Position numbers and translations under genes: made by a program. The notes below the pieces were generated by a model. The model made no database searches, had not been told where the DNA came from, and worked only from the letters and a program-made list of their open reading frames with translations. This document shows positions 8,166 to 17,230 of a stretch of 32,745 nt of DNA, in pieces; positions within the stretch are counted from its first letter, which is position 1; each line of letters opens with the position of its first letter. Source of the DNA: Candidatus Poribacteria bacterium (GTDB lineage: Bacteria; Poribacteria; DTPJ01; WJIO01); contig WJIO01000208.1 in assembly GCA_014730235.1 (NCBI GenBank), positions 1 to 32,745 on the forward strand. Direction: 5' to 3'.

Positions 8166-10052
8166 ATGGGTAAAGGATACAACGGAAAAATTCTTAGAGT
8201 TGATCTGACAGAAGAAAAAACATGGATAGAAGAACCCGGAGAAGAAATTTACAGAACATATCTGGGCGGCGCAGGACTGGCTGCTTATTATATCATAAAG
8301 GAACTCCCCAAGGGAGTTGATCCCCTTTCACCGGATAATATGCTTGTTCTGGCATGCAGTGTAATAACCGGCACACCAGTACCCGGCGCATCCCGTTTTA
8401 CGGCTGCTGCCAAATCACCCCTCACCGGTGCTTATGGTGAAGCCGAAGCCGGCGGATGGTGGGGACCCGAATTGAAATGGGCGGGATTTGATGCCATAAT
8501 CATAAAAGGCAAAGCGTCAAAACCCGTTTACCTGTGGATTAAAGACGGTGAAGTTGAGATTAGAGACGCAGGTAAGATATGGGGTATGGAAACCGGAGAT
8601 TCTCAGGATGCTATAAAGGAAGAATTGGATGAGGAAAAAGTCCGTATTCTTCAAATCGGCCCCGGCGGTGAAAAGATGGTTCGCTATGCGTGCCTTATAA
8701 ACGAATTAAAACACGCCAATGGTCGAACAGGCATGGGCGCGGTGATGGGATCAAAAAACCTCAAGGCTATAGCTGTCCGGGGAACAAATAAGATTGAGAT
8801 GGACGACAAGGAATCAGCCCGGGAAGTCATAAGATGGCTGCGGGAAAACTATACATGGCAAACCGGCGACATGCACGATATGGGAACAGCAAGATTAACA
8901 CCATCCCTTTCTGAAAACGGTATACTCCCGACGCGCAATTTCAGAGAAGGTGCTTTTGAAAAAGCTTATGATATCAGCGGCGAAAAGATGAAGGACACGA
9001 TACTGGTAAAGCGCGGTACATGCTATGCCTGTTCTGTGGCTTGTAAACGAGAGGTAGAGGTAAATGAGGGACCTTACACAGTAAACAGAAAATACGGAGG
9101 TCCTGAGTATGAAACAGTTGCCTCATTGGGTTCTCTCTGTGGAATTGGTGATCTTGCTGCCGTATCCAAAGGCAACGAGCTTTGCAACAGATATACCCTG
9201 GATACCATATCCACAGGCGTTTCTATCGCCTTTGCCATGGAATGTTACGAAAATGGTTTGTTGACAAAAGAGGATACCGGAGGTATTGACCTGAGATTTG
9301 GCAATGCCGATGCTATGGTGAAAATGGTGGAGATGATCGGCAAACGGGAAGGATTGGGTAACTTGCTGGCCGAAGGTGTAAGAATAGCGGCTCAAAAAAT
9401 CGGTAATGGAGCGGAAAAATATGCCGTGCATGTAAAAGGCGAGGAAGTTCCTATGCACGAACCAAGGGGTAAGAGAAGCCTTGTTTTGGCCTACTCTTTA
9501 TCTCCCACCGGCGCAGACCACATGGAAGCCCCCCACGATGTCGTTTACGAGATGTTTAATTCGGAAGGACAGCACCCCTTGGCTCCTATGGGCTTAGTAG
9601 AGCCTGTGGACACAATGGAAATGGGACCACAGAAAGTAAGGGCTTTCTACTACGCAAAACAGTTGTTTGATTTTTATAACTGTATAGGCATGTGTGACTT
9701 TGTTGGTGTACCAATAGGCCCTCTTGCAATAAATCAGGTGGTTAAACATATAGAAGCCGTTACTGGATGGAATACAAGCCTGTGGGAACTACTGAAGGCT
9801 GGTGAAAGATCAAACGTAATGATGCGTATATTCAATTTCAGGGAAGGCCTGACAAAAGAGGATGACAAGCTGCCAGATAGACTTCACCAGGAACTTGAAA
9901 GCGGTGCTCTTGAAGGTGAAAGAATAGAAGAAGATAAGTTTGAGGAAATGAAGAAAACATATTACCGGATGGCCGGTTGGGATGATGACGGATACCCGAC
10001 GGAAGCTAAGCTGGAGGAGCTTGGTTTGGAATGGATAGAAGAATTTGTATAA
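8166..10052 (+). CDS. Aldehyde:ferredoxin oxidoreductase (tungsten/molybdenum pterin)
   Basis: NGKILRVDLTEEKTWIEE, TYLGGAGLAAYY, SPLTGAYGEAEAGGWWGPELKWAGFDAIIIKG, CYACSVAC cluster motif, late Cys in CIGMCDF. Confidence 0.95.
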   Translation: MGKGYNGKILRVDLTEEKTWIEEPGEEIYRTYLGGAGLAAYYIIKELPKGVDPLSPDNMLVLACSVITGTPVPGASRFTAAAKSPLTGAYGEAEAGGWWGPELKWAGFDAIIIKGKASKPVYLWIKDGEVEIRDAGKIWGMETGDSQDAIKEELDEEKVRILQIGPGGEKMVRYACLINELKHANGRTGMGAVMGSKNLKAIAVRGTNKIEMDDKESAREVIRWLRENYTWQTGDMHDMGTARLTPSLSENGILPTRNFREGAFEKAYDISGEKMKDTILVKRGTCYACSVACKREVEVNEGPYTVNRKYGGPEYETVASLGSLCGIGDLAAVSKGNELCNRYTLDTISTGVSIAFAMECYENGLLTKEDTGGIDLRFGNADAMVKMVEMIGKREGLGNLLAEGVRIAAQKIGNGAEKYAVHVKGEEVPMHEPRGKRSLVLAYSLSPTGADHMEAPHDVVYEMFNSEGQHPLAPMGLVEPVDTMEMGPQKVRAFYYAKQLFDFYNCIGMCDFVGVPIGPLAINQVVKHIEAVTGWNTSLWELLKAGERSNVMMRIFNFREGLTKEDDKLPDRLHQELESGALEGERIEEDKFEEMKKTYYRMAGWDDDGYPTEAKLEELGLEWIEEFV

Positions 10053-10074
10053 ATAAAAACACATTAAACATAAA

Positions 10075-10148
10075 GGCTCTTCCGGGTTCAGTGTGGTAAA
10101 GATAGGAAACTTCTTTATGCTGTCATTACTGTTTTCGCCGGAAGAACC
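10075..10148. mobile_element. Short MITE copy with 8-bp target-site duplication
   Basis: GGCTCTTCCGGGTTCAGTGTGGTAA...CGCCGGAAGAACC; direct repeats AACATAAA at 10067-10074 and 10149-10156. Confidence 0.85.
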
Positions 10149-10150
10149 AA

Positions 10151-10190
10151 CATAAAAAGACGACTTCTATATAGAAGTCGTCTTTTTATG
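10151..10190. terminator. Perfect 20+20 bp palindromic bidirectional terminator
   Basis: cataaaaagacgacttctat|atagaagtcgtctttttatg, with A/T tracts on both sides, between the convergent AOR gene and the 58-aa ORF. Confidence 0.85.
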
Positions 10191-10199
10191 TTCAGATTT

Positions 10200-10376
10200 T
10201 TATAATATTCCCCAACGTTCCGCAGCCCTTCTCATTATTCTTATAGAATGCCAGTCAACACCAGTATTTGAGCCATTTTTCTCATAAAAATTTGTATTTT
10301 CCACCTGATCTAAATTTCCCTGATTTGATTTGATTTTAGAGATTTTATCTTCCACTTCATAGAATGTAATAGTCAT
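10200..10376 (-). CDS. Small hypothetical protein (58 aa)
   Basis: Own translation: MTITFYEVEDKISKIKSNQGNLDQVENTNFYEKNGSNTGVDWHSIRIMRRAAERWGIL*; AGGAGG Shine-Dalgarno ~9 nt upstream (caggaggaataataaaATG); ~24 bp after the 336-aa gene. Below the ORF track size cutoff. Confidence 0.75.
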   Translation of the reverse strand: MTITFYEVEDKISKIKSNQGNLDQVENTNFYEKNGSNTGVDWHSIRIMRRAAERWGIL

Positions 10377-10400
10377 TTTATTATTCCTCCTGTAATATTC

Positions 10401-11411
10401 CTATTGATCACTACTAAACATTTCAAAAGCAGTGGCTTTTATCTCGCGATTTTTCTCTACCAGCCATTTCCATGAACAATCCCCACCCCGGTTTTCAGCC
10501 AATAGGAAATTAAATAATATTGCTTTATTTCTTTCGTTGGGTTTGCCCAGTATTCTATGGATATTAAAAGCCAATTCGCCCCTTGGCAAAGCACCATCAG
10601 CCCATGTATTTATGGCATTATGACACTCTTTGATGAAATTTTCCCATTTACTTACCGGAAGATTATCTTCAGGTAAATTCCCCCGCCATTTAAGAGCACC
10701 AATACTGGAAATCTGAATATCCATATAACGTGTAAATCGGTGTATACAAGGTGGAGAACTGGCTTTTAATATACCTTCCATTATTTCCCGCAGGTTTTCA
10801 TCTCCCATTTCAAGAACCTTTTGTTTTGCTTCTTCCACAAAAGAGTTTATCTTTCCCGGAATGTAAGGTTTATATTCCACGCCGCCTCTTGTAATATAAT
10901 AAGAAGTATAATCCTCATAATCTATCGGTGTCTTTTTCCCGTTATCACCCATTCCTGACAAAACTACTCCCATTAATCTTGCCGCAAGATTAGCGGAAAA
11001 GACCTCTGCAAGAGCTTCTTTTTCTGGAGAATGTTCCCCAAGCCACTGGTTGATCTTTTCAATTACAACTTTATCCGCTTTTATATTATTTTGGAAGTCA
11101 AAACCCAACCATTTTTGAACGCCTAACAAATAGCTGTTTATTAGAGACCACCGTTCTGGAGTCAACTGGTTGTGATAAATTAAATATGTCGGCTTGCCTG
11201 TTCTTACGGCTTTGCATATATGGAGGATATTATTTTTATACTCAGCGTTACCCCAGCAGAAATATGCCGCTTGTGCCATAATAGCCAGAGTATTGTCATT
11301 TACCTTACCAAATTTTTTCTCAAAATCCTTAACTCTGACTTTGAATCTATAATCCATTTTAAGCATAGCTTTACCAAAATCAATTATAGATATGGAAGCT
11401 TGATTTACCAA
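10401..11411 (-). CDS. Hypothetical protein (336 aa), no recognised family
   Basis: TTG start at 11411 with AGGAGGG SD about 6 nt upstream; own promoter at 11477-11505; mostly helical sequence. Confidence 0.75.
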   Translation of the reverse strand: MVNQASISIIDFGKAMLKMDYRFKVRVKDFEKKFGKVNDNTLAIMAQAAYFCWGNAEYKNNILHICKAVRTGKPTYLIYHNQLTPERWSLINSYLLGVQKWLGFDFQNNIKADKVVIEKINQWLGEHSPEKEALAEVFSANLAARLMGVVLSGMGDNGKKTPIDYEDYTSYYITRGGVEYKPYIPGKINSFVEEAKQKVLEMGDENLREIMEGILKASSPPCIHRFTRYMDIQISSIGALKWRGNLPEDNLPVSKWENFIKECHNAINTWADGALPRGELAFNIHRILGKPNERNKAILFNFLLAENRGGDCSWKWLVEKNREIKATAFEMFSSDQ

Positions 11412-11454
11412 TTTGGACCCTCCTAAATATAAGCGATATACAAAACCAGAATTA

Positions 11455-11505
11455 ATACTTAACGTTTGTTAAGTATATTCTACTAAAATTTTATAATCTT
11501 GTCAA
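11455..11505 (-). promoter_or_regulatory. Promoter (TTGACA-N17-TAGAAT) with an adjoining LexA-operator-like perfect dyad
   Basis: Minus strand: TTGACA at 11505-11500, 17-nt spacer, TAGAAT at 11482-11477; dyad atacttaac-gttt-gttaagtat 11455-11476 directly downstream of the -10. Confidence 0.7.
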
Positions 11506-11666
11506 GTATAAAATTGGAAATAAATTTGGCTTGATTGTTAATACTATACCAATTATAATAATACCGCCAATCGAGAATGTATTTTCATTTTCGAAAAAGC
11601 AAAATATGGACTTGGCAATCTGGTTTTTAATGGTAAGAGGATAAATCTCAGGAAGGAAAATTTACA

Positions 11667-12647
11667 ATGGTAAAATGTGCTCTTATAAGCGGTAAAGGCA
11701 TGGGTATAATGCACGGGAAAAATTTTGACAGTAATCCTGATGCCGAGGTTGTGGCTGTTTGTGAAATGGATCCGGAACTTCTTGCAAAGGCCAAAGAGGA
11801 ATTCGGAGTGCCGGGTTATGCGAGTATCGAAGAGCTTCTTGAAAACTGTGATGCAGAATTAATGCTGCTTATAGTAAATGAAACCCGACGTATTCCACCT
11901 TTACGTCAGTTAATAGCCGCTGGACGCAACGTGTTTACGGAGAAACCCCTGTGCGGTTTGGAGGGTCAGAACAGAGTTAAGGAAGAGGATGCAGCTATTG
12001 CCGCACCAGCCATAAAGGAATGGCGCGAATCCGATGTTAAATTTGGTATAGATTACAATTATCGCTTTTTCCGACACTTTAAAAAGCTTCACGAAGACGC
12101 TGTAGAGGGTAAATTTGGCAACATAAGGATGGTAAGAGCCAGGGCTCATTACGCCTGCTGGTCTCATGTTATTGACCAGATATTATGGACAATGGGTTTG
12201 CCTGAATGGGTCAGCGTTATGGGTGATCCCAGCGAATCCGGCGGCTGGCAGCGCATGATCCATATGAAATGGGTCAATGGTGCAATAGGCTCTCTGGACG
12301 GCGGTGAAATGTGGGGTTGGGATGACGATCCCCTGCGTATTATGATCGTGGGAGACGAAGGTTATGCCGAAGCTCGCGGTCTGGATGGCTGGTATCGACG
12401 CCGCAAGGCCTTTAACTCGGAAGAGCTGGAACTCTGGCAGGTGGAAGAAGGTGTCCAGGAATATAGGGAATCCTTCGGTAGAATGGCCAATGCTGTGGTT
12501 GAGTGTATGAAAGAGGATAAACCCTTCCCGGCTGATGGCAATGACGCCTGGAATGAGATATTATTTGAAGCTGCTGTCTACCGTTCGGCTGTTAATGACG
12601 GACAGAGAGTTTTCCTGAGGGATGTGGAAGATTCGGTTATGTCATAA
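11667..12647 (+). CDS. Gfo/Idh/MocA family oxidoreductase
   Basis: N-terminal nucleotide-binding region, AAGRNVFTEKPLCG, IDYNYRFFRHFKKLHE. Confidence 0.88.
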   Translation: MVKCALISGKGMGIMHGKNFDSNPDAEVVAVCEMDPELLAKAKEEFGVPGYASIEELLENCDAELMLLIVNETRRIPPLRQLIAAGRNVFTEKPLCGLEGQNRVKEEDAAIAAPAIKEWRESDVKFGIDYNYRFFRHFKKLHEDAVEGKFGNIRMVRARAHYACWSHVIDQILWTMGLPEWVSVMGDPSESGGWQRMIHMKWVNGAIGSLDGGEMWGWDDDPLRIMIVGDEGYAEARGLDGWYRRRKAFNSEELELWQVEEGVQEYRESFGRMANAVVECMKEDKPFPADGNDAWNEILFEAAVYRSAVNDGQRVFLRDVEDSVMS

Positions 12648-12652
12648 AAAAT

Positions 12653-12690
12653 GATTCATGGTCAATGAGTTTACTCATTGACCATGAATC
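12653..12690. terminator. Hairpin after the oxidoreductase gene
   Basis: gattcatggtcaatgagt-tt-actcattgaccatgaatc: 18-bp perfect arms. Confidence 0.65.
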
Positions 12691-12718
12691 TATATATACA
12701 GACTTCCGGAGAAAATGA

Positions 12719-15073
12719 ATGGAAAAAAATACAATTTGGTTTTATATATTAATTATTTGCGTTCTTGGACTAGCTGAAGCACAGGCAGAGGAAACACCTT
12801 CGAATATTTATGTAAATACAGTAGCAAAAGACATCATAAGCCTGGAAATCAAAAGCAGGCAGCATGTGGAATACGGTCACCAGATACCCTATGAAAAACA
12901 GGATGGCGATAAGATAAAGAAAAGCGGAATAAATACTTTATTATACAGAGATAGAAAACACATTGGTTACCTGATAGGAAAAGATAAGGATATATTATTC
13001 ACCCTGGATAAGCTTGCAGGAAAATCGCTGGATATATCTCCCATAACAAAACCCGAAAACTGGACTATTATATCAACTGACGATCAAAACTACCTCCAGA
13101 TTAAATCAGTCCATCCATCCAGCATCCATCGCAAATCCAAACCTACGGATTTTGGTCGCACAGGTCAATGGAAGTTCGACGCGCCGGTTGACCATTTTAT
13201 TTACCTTAAACTATCGCACCCTCTTCAGATTGGACACCATTATTCTCTCCTGCCAGTAAATTCAGATTTAAAACCTATGGAATTTACCTGGAATCCATCA
13301 AAACAGCGCAGTGAAGCCGTCCATGTTAGTCATCTTGGGTATCGTCCCGATGATCCTGCCAAGGTAGCTTTTCTGTCATGTTGGATGGGCGACGGTGGGG
13401 GATTATCCTACTCAGAGGTAGTGAAATTTCATGTCCTGGATAATTCCAGCCATGAAAGCGTGTTTGATGGTACAGTGAAGCTGTCAAAAGCCGCTGATGA
13501 TAAGACCGAAGATGCCTATAAACGCAATTACAACGGCACAGATGTATATATTATGGATTTTTCAGATTTAGATAAACCGGGCACTTATAGGATATATGTG
13601 GAAAATATAGGATGTTCATATTCTTTCAGGATTCAAGAGGATGTATGGCAGGACGCGTTCAAGGTATCAGCAAAGGGATTTTATCACCAGCGAAGCGGCA
13701 TACCTCTGGAACAGCCGTATACAGATTTTGATCGCCCAAGACCATTTCATCCTGACGATGGCCTTACCGTCCACACCTCTACTGCACCCCTTATGAATAC
13801 CGGCAACGGATTAAATAAAAACGACTCGAATTTTGGCAATCTGGTCAAAGGTAAAACCGATGAAGTTGTAGAGAATGCCTGGGGTGGTTACATGGACGCT
13901 GGAGATTGGGACAGGCGTATCCAGCATCTAGTCGTCACCAGACATCTGCTGGATCTGGCCCGGTTATTCCCGGATTATTTCCATAAGCTGTCCTTGAATA
14001 TCCCCGAATCAGGAAATGATCTGCCCGATGTAATTGACGAAGGACTTTTCAATCTTGATTGCTACCGTCGTATGCAGACACCAGATGGAGGTATAAGGGG
14101 AGGAATAGAATCGACAGAACATCCAAAAGTCGGTGAAGCAAGCTGGCAGGAATCCCTGACAGTTATGGCCTACGCGCCGGGAGTCTGGTCAAGCTATCTC
14201 TACGCTGCTACAGCCGCAAGAGCAGCCAAGTTGCTGGAAAAGCGCAAACCTGAGTTAAGCCAGACATATCTGGAAAGTGCAATCCGGGCAATGGAATGGG
14301 CGGAAAAAGAACTCCCAAAACTGGAAGAAGAGCCTCCTCACGATGTCCGGGATGCCCGAAATCTGGCTGCGGCTGAATTATGGCAGATTACTAACGATGA
14401 AAAATGGCATGAGCTTTTCCTGGATACCACAGCTTTTAAAGGACCAGGTGTTGAAACCTTTGTATGGCAAGAGCACGAACAAAGAGAAGCTGCCTGGGTC
14501 TACTCAAACACAGAAAATACTGATCCTGATATAAAGAAAAACTGCACAAACGCATTAATTAAAGAAGCGGATCAGCGTGTTGAACAATGCTATAAAATTG
14601 GTTTCCGATGGACCAAATATCCCTGGGCACCAACTGGTTATGGTGTTTTATCTGCACCTGATGGTGTTGGACTGGTAAGAGCACACATTTTAACCGGTGA
14701 TGATAAATACCTCAAAGCGGCAGTTCTGTCCTGCCAGACTGGGACTGGCGCAAATCCTATAAATATATGCTATACCACAGGTCTTGGATATAGACAACCC
14801 CAACACCCTCTCCATATAGATTCAAGAATTACCCACCAATCACCTCCACCGGGAATAACCGTCCTTGGCCCTATTGACACGAAAAATAAAAACCAGGAGT
14901 GGGCCCGGATGCTGGTGGATAAATTCTGCTATCCGCCAGTTAAGAAATGGCCCACCATAGAAGCCTACTGGGATGTATTCTGGTATCCAATAATCTGTGA
15001 ATTTACTGTCCAGACCCCAATGGCCAGAAATGCCTATGTGTGGGGTTATCTTGCCGCAAGACAGGAAAGATGA
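12719..15073 (+). CDS. Secreted glycoside hydrolase family 9 (endoglucanase-type) with N-terminal CelD_N-like Ig domain
   Basis: Signal peptide; VHVSHLGYRPDDPAKVAFLS (CelD_N); WGGYMDAGDWDRRIQH (GH9 DAGD motif); NDLPDVIDEGLFNLDCYRRMQTPDGGIRGG. Confidence 0.9.
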   Translation: MEKNTIWFYILIICVLGLAEAQAEETPSNIYVNTVAKDIISLEIKSRQHVEYGHQIPYEKQDGDKIKKSGINTLLYRDRKHIGYLIGKDKDILFTLDKLAGKSLDISPITKPENWTIISTDDQNYLQIKSVHPSSIHRKSKPTDFGRTGQWKFDAPVDHFIYLKLSHPLQIGHHYSLLPVNSDLKPMEFTWNPSKQRSEAVHVSHLGYRPDDPAKVAFLSCWMGDGGGLSYSEVVKFHVLDNSSHESVFDGTVKLSKAADDKTEDAYKRNYNGTDVYIMDFSDLDKPGTYRIYVENIGCSYSFRIQEDVWQDAFKVSAKGFYHQRSGIPLEQPYTDFDRPRPFHPDDGLTVHTSTAPLMNTGNGLNKNDSNFGNLVKGKTDEVVENAWGGYMDAGDWDRRIQHLVVTRHLLDLARLFPDYFHKLSLNIPESGNDLPDVIDEGLFNLDCYRRMQTPDGGIRGGIESTEHPKVGEASWQESLTVMAYAPGVWSSYLYAATAARAAKLLEKRKPELSQTYLESAIRAMEWAEKELPKLEEEPPHDVRDARNLAAAELWQITNDEKWHELFLDTTAFKGPGVETFVWQEHEQREAAWVYSNTENTDPDIKKNCTNALIKEADQRVEQCYKIGFRWTKYPWAPTGYGVLSAPDGVGLVRAHILTGDDKYLKAAVLSCQTGTGANPINICYTTGLGYRQPQHPLHIDSRITHQSPPPGITVLGPIDTKNKNQEWARMLVDKFCYPPVKKWPTIEAYWDVFWYPIICEFTVQTPMARNAYVWGYLAARQER

Positions 15074-15202
15074 TAAAGGCATTTTATTTGCTTTTACAAA
15101 ACAATTGATATGTAAACCTTTCAGTTGATTTTTTTCGTCTTTAATAGCAGGGAATATTTACTTTACGATGAAAGTTTGAATATATGTAATAATAAAATAT
15201 TA

Positions 15203-15365
15203 GGTTCTTCCGGCTTGAGTGTGGAAGTGTAAAAAACATCGTCCAATTAAGAAAAAAATATCCTCCATTTGTCATTACTGCTTCAAGCTTTTTCAAAAAG
15301 CTTGAAGCAGGAATGACAAGCTGAGAAAATTTTCAAATTATTACCACACTCAAGCCGGAAGAGCC
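15203..15365. mobile_element. Full-length MITE copy with 8-bp target-site duplication
   Basis: GGTTCTTCCGGCTTGAGTGTGG...CCACACTCAAGCCGGAAGAGCC; inner palindrome 15270-15318; direct repeats AAATATTA at 15195-15202 and 15366-15373. Confidence 0.92.
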
Positions 15366-15404
15366 AAATATTATAAATAACTTTTGAAGGAGATGAAGTT
15401 AAAC

Positions 15405-16253
15405 ATGAATACAATCAAGACTGGTATGTTAATGGTTTTGCTTACGGTCTTGCTGGTACTTATTGGCAGTTTCTGGGGGCAAGAAGGTGCTATATTTGCC
15501 TTCGCTTTTGCCATCATATTAAATTTTGGTACTTACTGGTTCAGTGATAAAATCGTATTGTCAATGTATCGGGCCAAAGAAGTTGATCCGCAGCAAGCAC
15601 CTGAGCTATACAGAACTGTAGAAAATTTATCAAAACGGGCAGGTCTTCCTATGCCGAGGGTTTACATTATATCCTCAGATACTCCAAACGCCTTCGCCAC
15701 TGGAAGAAATCCAAAAAATGCCGTTATAGCTGTTACCACAGGGCTTCTAAGGGCACTTGATCAGGACGAAGTTAAAGGTGTTCTGGCCCATGAATTATCC
15801 CATATTAAACATCGGGATACACTTATAAGCACCATAGCCGCTGCAATGGCCGGAGCTATAACCATGCTGGCCAGTATGGCCCGATGGGCGGCAATATTCG
15901 GTGGTTTTGGTGGCGGCGACGATGATGATGGTGGAAATATACTTGGCTTGCTGTTTATGGCCATATTAGCACCTCTGGCGGCTCTTATGGTACAGATGGC
16001 CATATCCAGGTCCCGGGAATATGCGGCGGACAAAAGCGGAGCTGAGATTTCAGGATCTCCAAATGGCCTCGCCAACGCTCTCAGAAGAATGGAAGCTGCT
16101 GTTCAGCATAGACCTTTAAATGCAAATCCATCTACAGCTCATATGTTTATCGTTAATCCCCTGAAGCAAAGCTTTGTAACAACGCTTTTCAGCACTCATC
16201 CCCCTATCCAAAAACGAGTTGCACGTTTAGAAGCCATGTCTTCAGAAAGATAA
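15405..16253 (+). CDS. htpX: HtpX-family membrane zinc metalloprotease
   Basis: HELSHIKHRDTL zinc motif, SREYAADKSGAEISG, N-terminal TM helices. ORF track starts at 15384; ATG 15405 with AAGGAG upstream is the more likely start. Confidence 0.93.
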   Translation: MNTIKTGMLMVLLTVLLVLIGSFWGQEGAIFAFAFAIILNFGTYWFSDKIVLSMYRAKEVDPQQAPELYRTVENLSKRAGLPMPRVYIISSDTPNAFATGRNPKNAVIAVTTGLLRALDQDEVKGVLAHELSHIKHRDTLISTIAAAMAGAITMLASMARWAAIFGGFGGGDDDDGGNILGLLFMAILAPLAALMVQMAISRSREYAADKSGAEISGSPNGLANALRRMEAAVQHRPLNANPSTAHMFIVNPLKQSFVTTLFSTHPPIQKRVARLEAMSSER

Positions 16254-16284
16254 TTAAAACCCTTAAAAATTTGTTAAAATTACT

Positions 16285-16406
16285 GGTTCTTCCGGATTTA
16301 ACGTGGTGATAATTTGAAAACTCTCTCAGCATATCATTCCTGCTTAGCAGGAATGATATGTTTATAAAGTTTTTTTCATTTTTACTACACTTAACTCTGA
16401 AAAGCC
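16285..16406. mobile_element. MITE copy with 8-bp target-site duplication
   Basis: GGTTCTTCCGGATTTAACGTGG...CTACACTTAACTCTGAAAAGCC; direct repeats AAATTACT at 16277-16284 and 16407-16414. Confidence 0.9.
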
Positions 16407-16409
16407 AAA

Positions 16410-17219
16410 TTACTTAATTGACTTAACTCCCGACCACAATGCCGCTAATTTTCCAACTGCGTCCACAGCAAAATTTGTCTGAGCTTCAAAATTCTTGAGA
16501 ATTTCTGCTTCAGTTAATCTGCGGTTGTATATCTTTAATTCATCCATCACCCCGGCGAAATAGCGATCTTGAGGCGGCATAGCGCCAATTATCCAGGGAA
16601 TATCAAATAACAAAAGCGGCTCTTTCAGAGCATCCTGAGGTGAATAATTAGGGGTCTCTTCAGCGTTTATATAAAGTCTGGGAAGACCATCATCAGCATG
16701 ATCCCATGTTACGGCCACGTGAACCCACTGATCTACCCATTCTTCGCTTCTTGTTCCCACCTGTGTTTCCGCATAAGCTGTACCGTTGGTGTGTCCAAGA
16801 TAAACCCCTAAACCGTAACTTGGATTTATTGAAAACTGTACGTAACGTTTATTTTGTCCCTGGTCGTATCTGGCAATAATTATATTTCGGTTTGGATCTT
16901 CCTGCCACTGACTGATTTTGATCCATGCTTCCAGGGTTATAGCATCTGTTATATCAAGCTTTTCATTAGCATCAATGGTAATCATACTACTTTTTCCATT
17001 GAATTCCAAACCTTCGTTTATTTTACCTTCAACAACATCAACATCCTTGGCTGAACCACTTATGTTTGCCCAAACATCCTTTACATTATTGTCGTTGACA
17101 GTGGGTTGATCAAACGTCCAGTAAGCCACCAGGCCGTCAGTGACAAAATCTTCAGCCAGAGAATAATTCAAGCAGCAAATTAACATAAAAAACGCAAATA
17201 GTATTTTTCTTCTATCCAT
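16410..17219 (-). CDS. Secreted LamG/concanavalin A-like domain protein
   Basis: Signal peptide; GLVAYWTFDQPTV...LEFNGKSSMITI...ITLEAWIKISQW...GVMDELKIYNRRLTEAEI. Confidence 0.9.
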   Translation of the reverse strand: MDRRKILFAFFMLICCLNYSLAEDFVTDGLVAYWTFDQPTVNDNNVKDVWANISGSAKDVDVVEGKINEGLEFNGKSSMITIDANEKLDITDAITLEAWIKISQWQEDPNRNIIIARYDQGQNKRYVQFSINPSYGLGVYLGHTNGTAYAETQVGTRSEEWVDQWVHVAVTWDHADDGLPRLYINAEETPNYSPQDALKEPLLLFDIPWIIGAMPPQDRYFAGVMDELKIYNRRLTEAEILKNFEAQTNFAVDAVGKLAALWSGVKSIK

Positions 17220-17230
17220 ACCCTCCTCCT

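Noticed and set aside
10200-11411. Toxin-antitoxin pair
   Set aside because: A 58-aa/336-aa gene pair with a dyad promoter could suggest this, but neither protein shows a toxin or antitoxin motif and the long gene comes first; kept as unknown operon.
15761-16075. 104-aa minus-strand ORF inside htpX
   Set aside because: Antisense to the HtpX catalytic region; Pro/Ser/Ala-rich translation typical of shadow ORFs.
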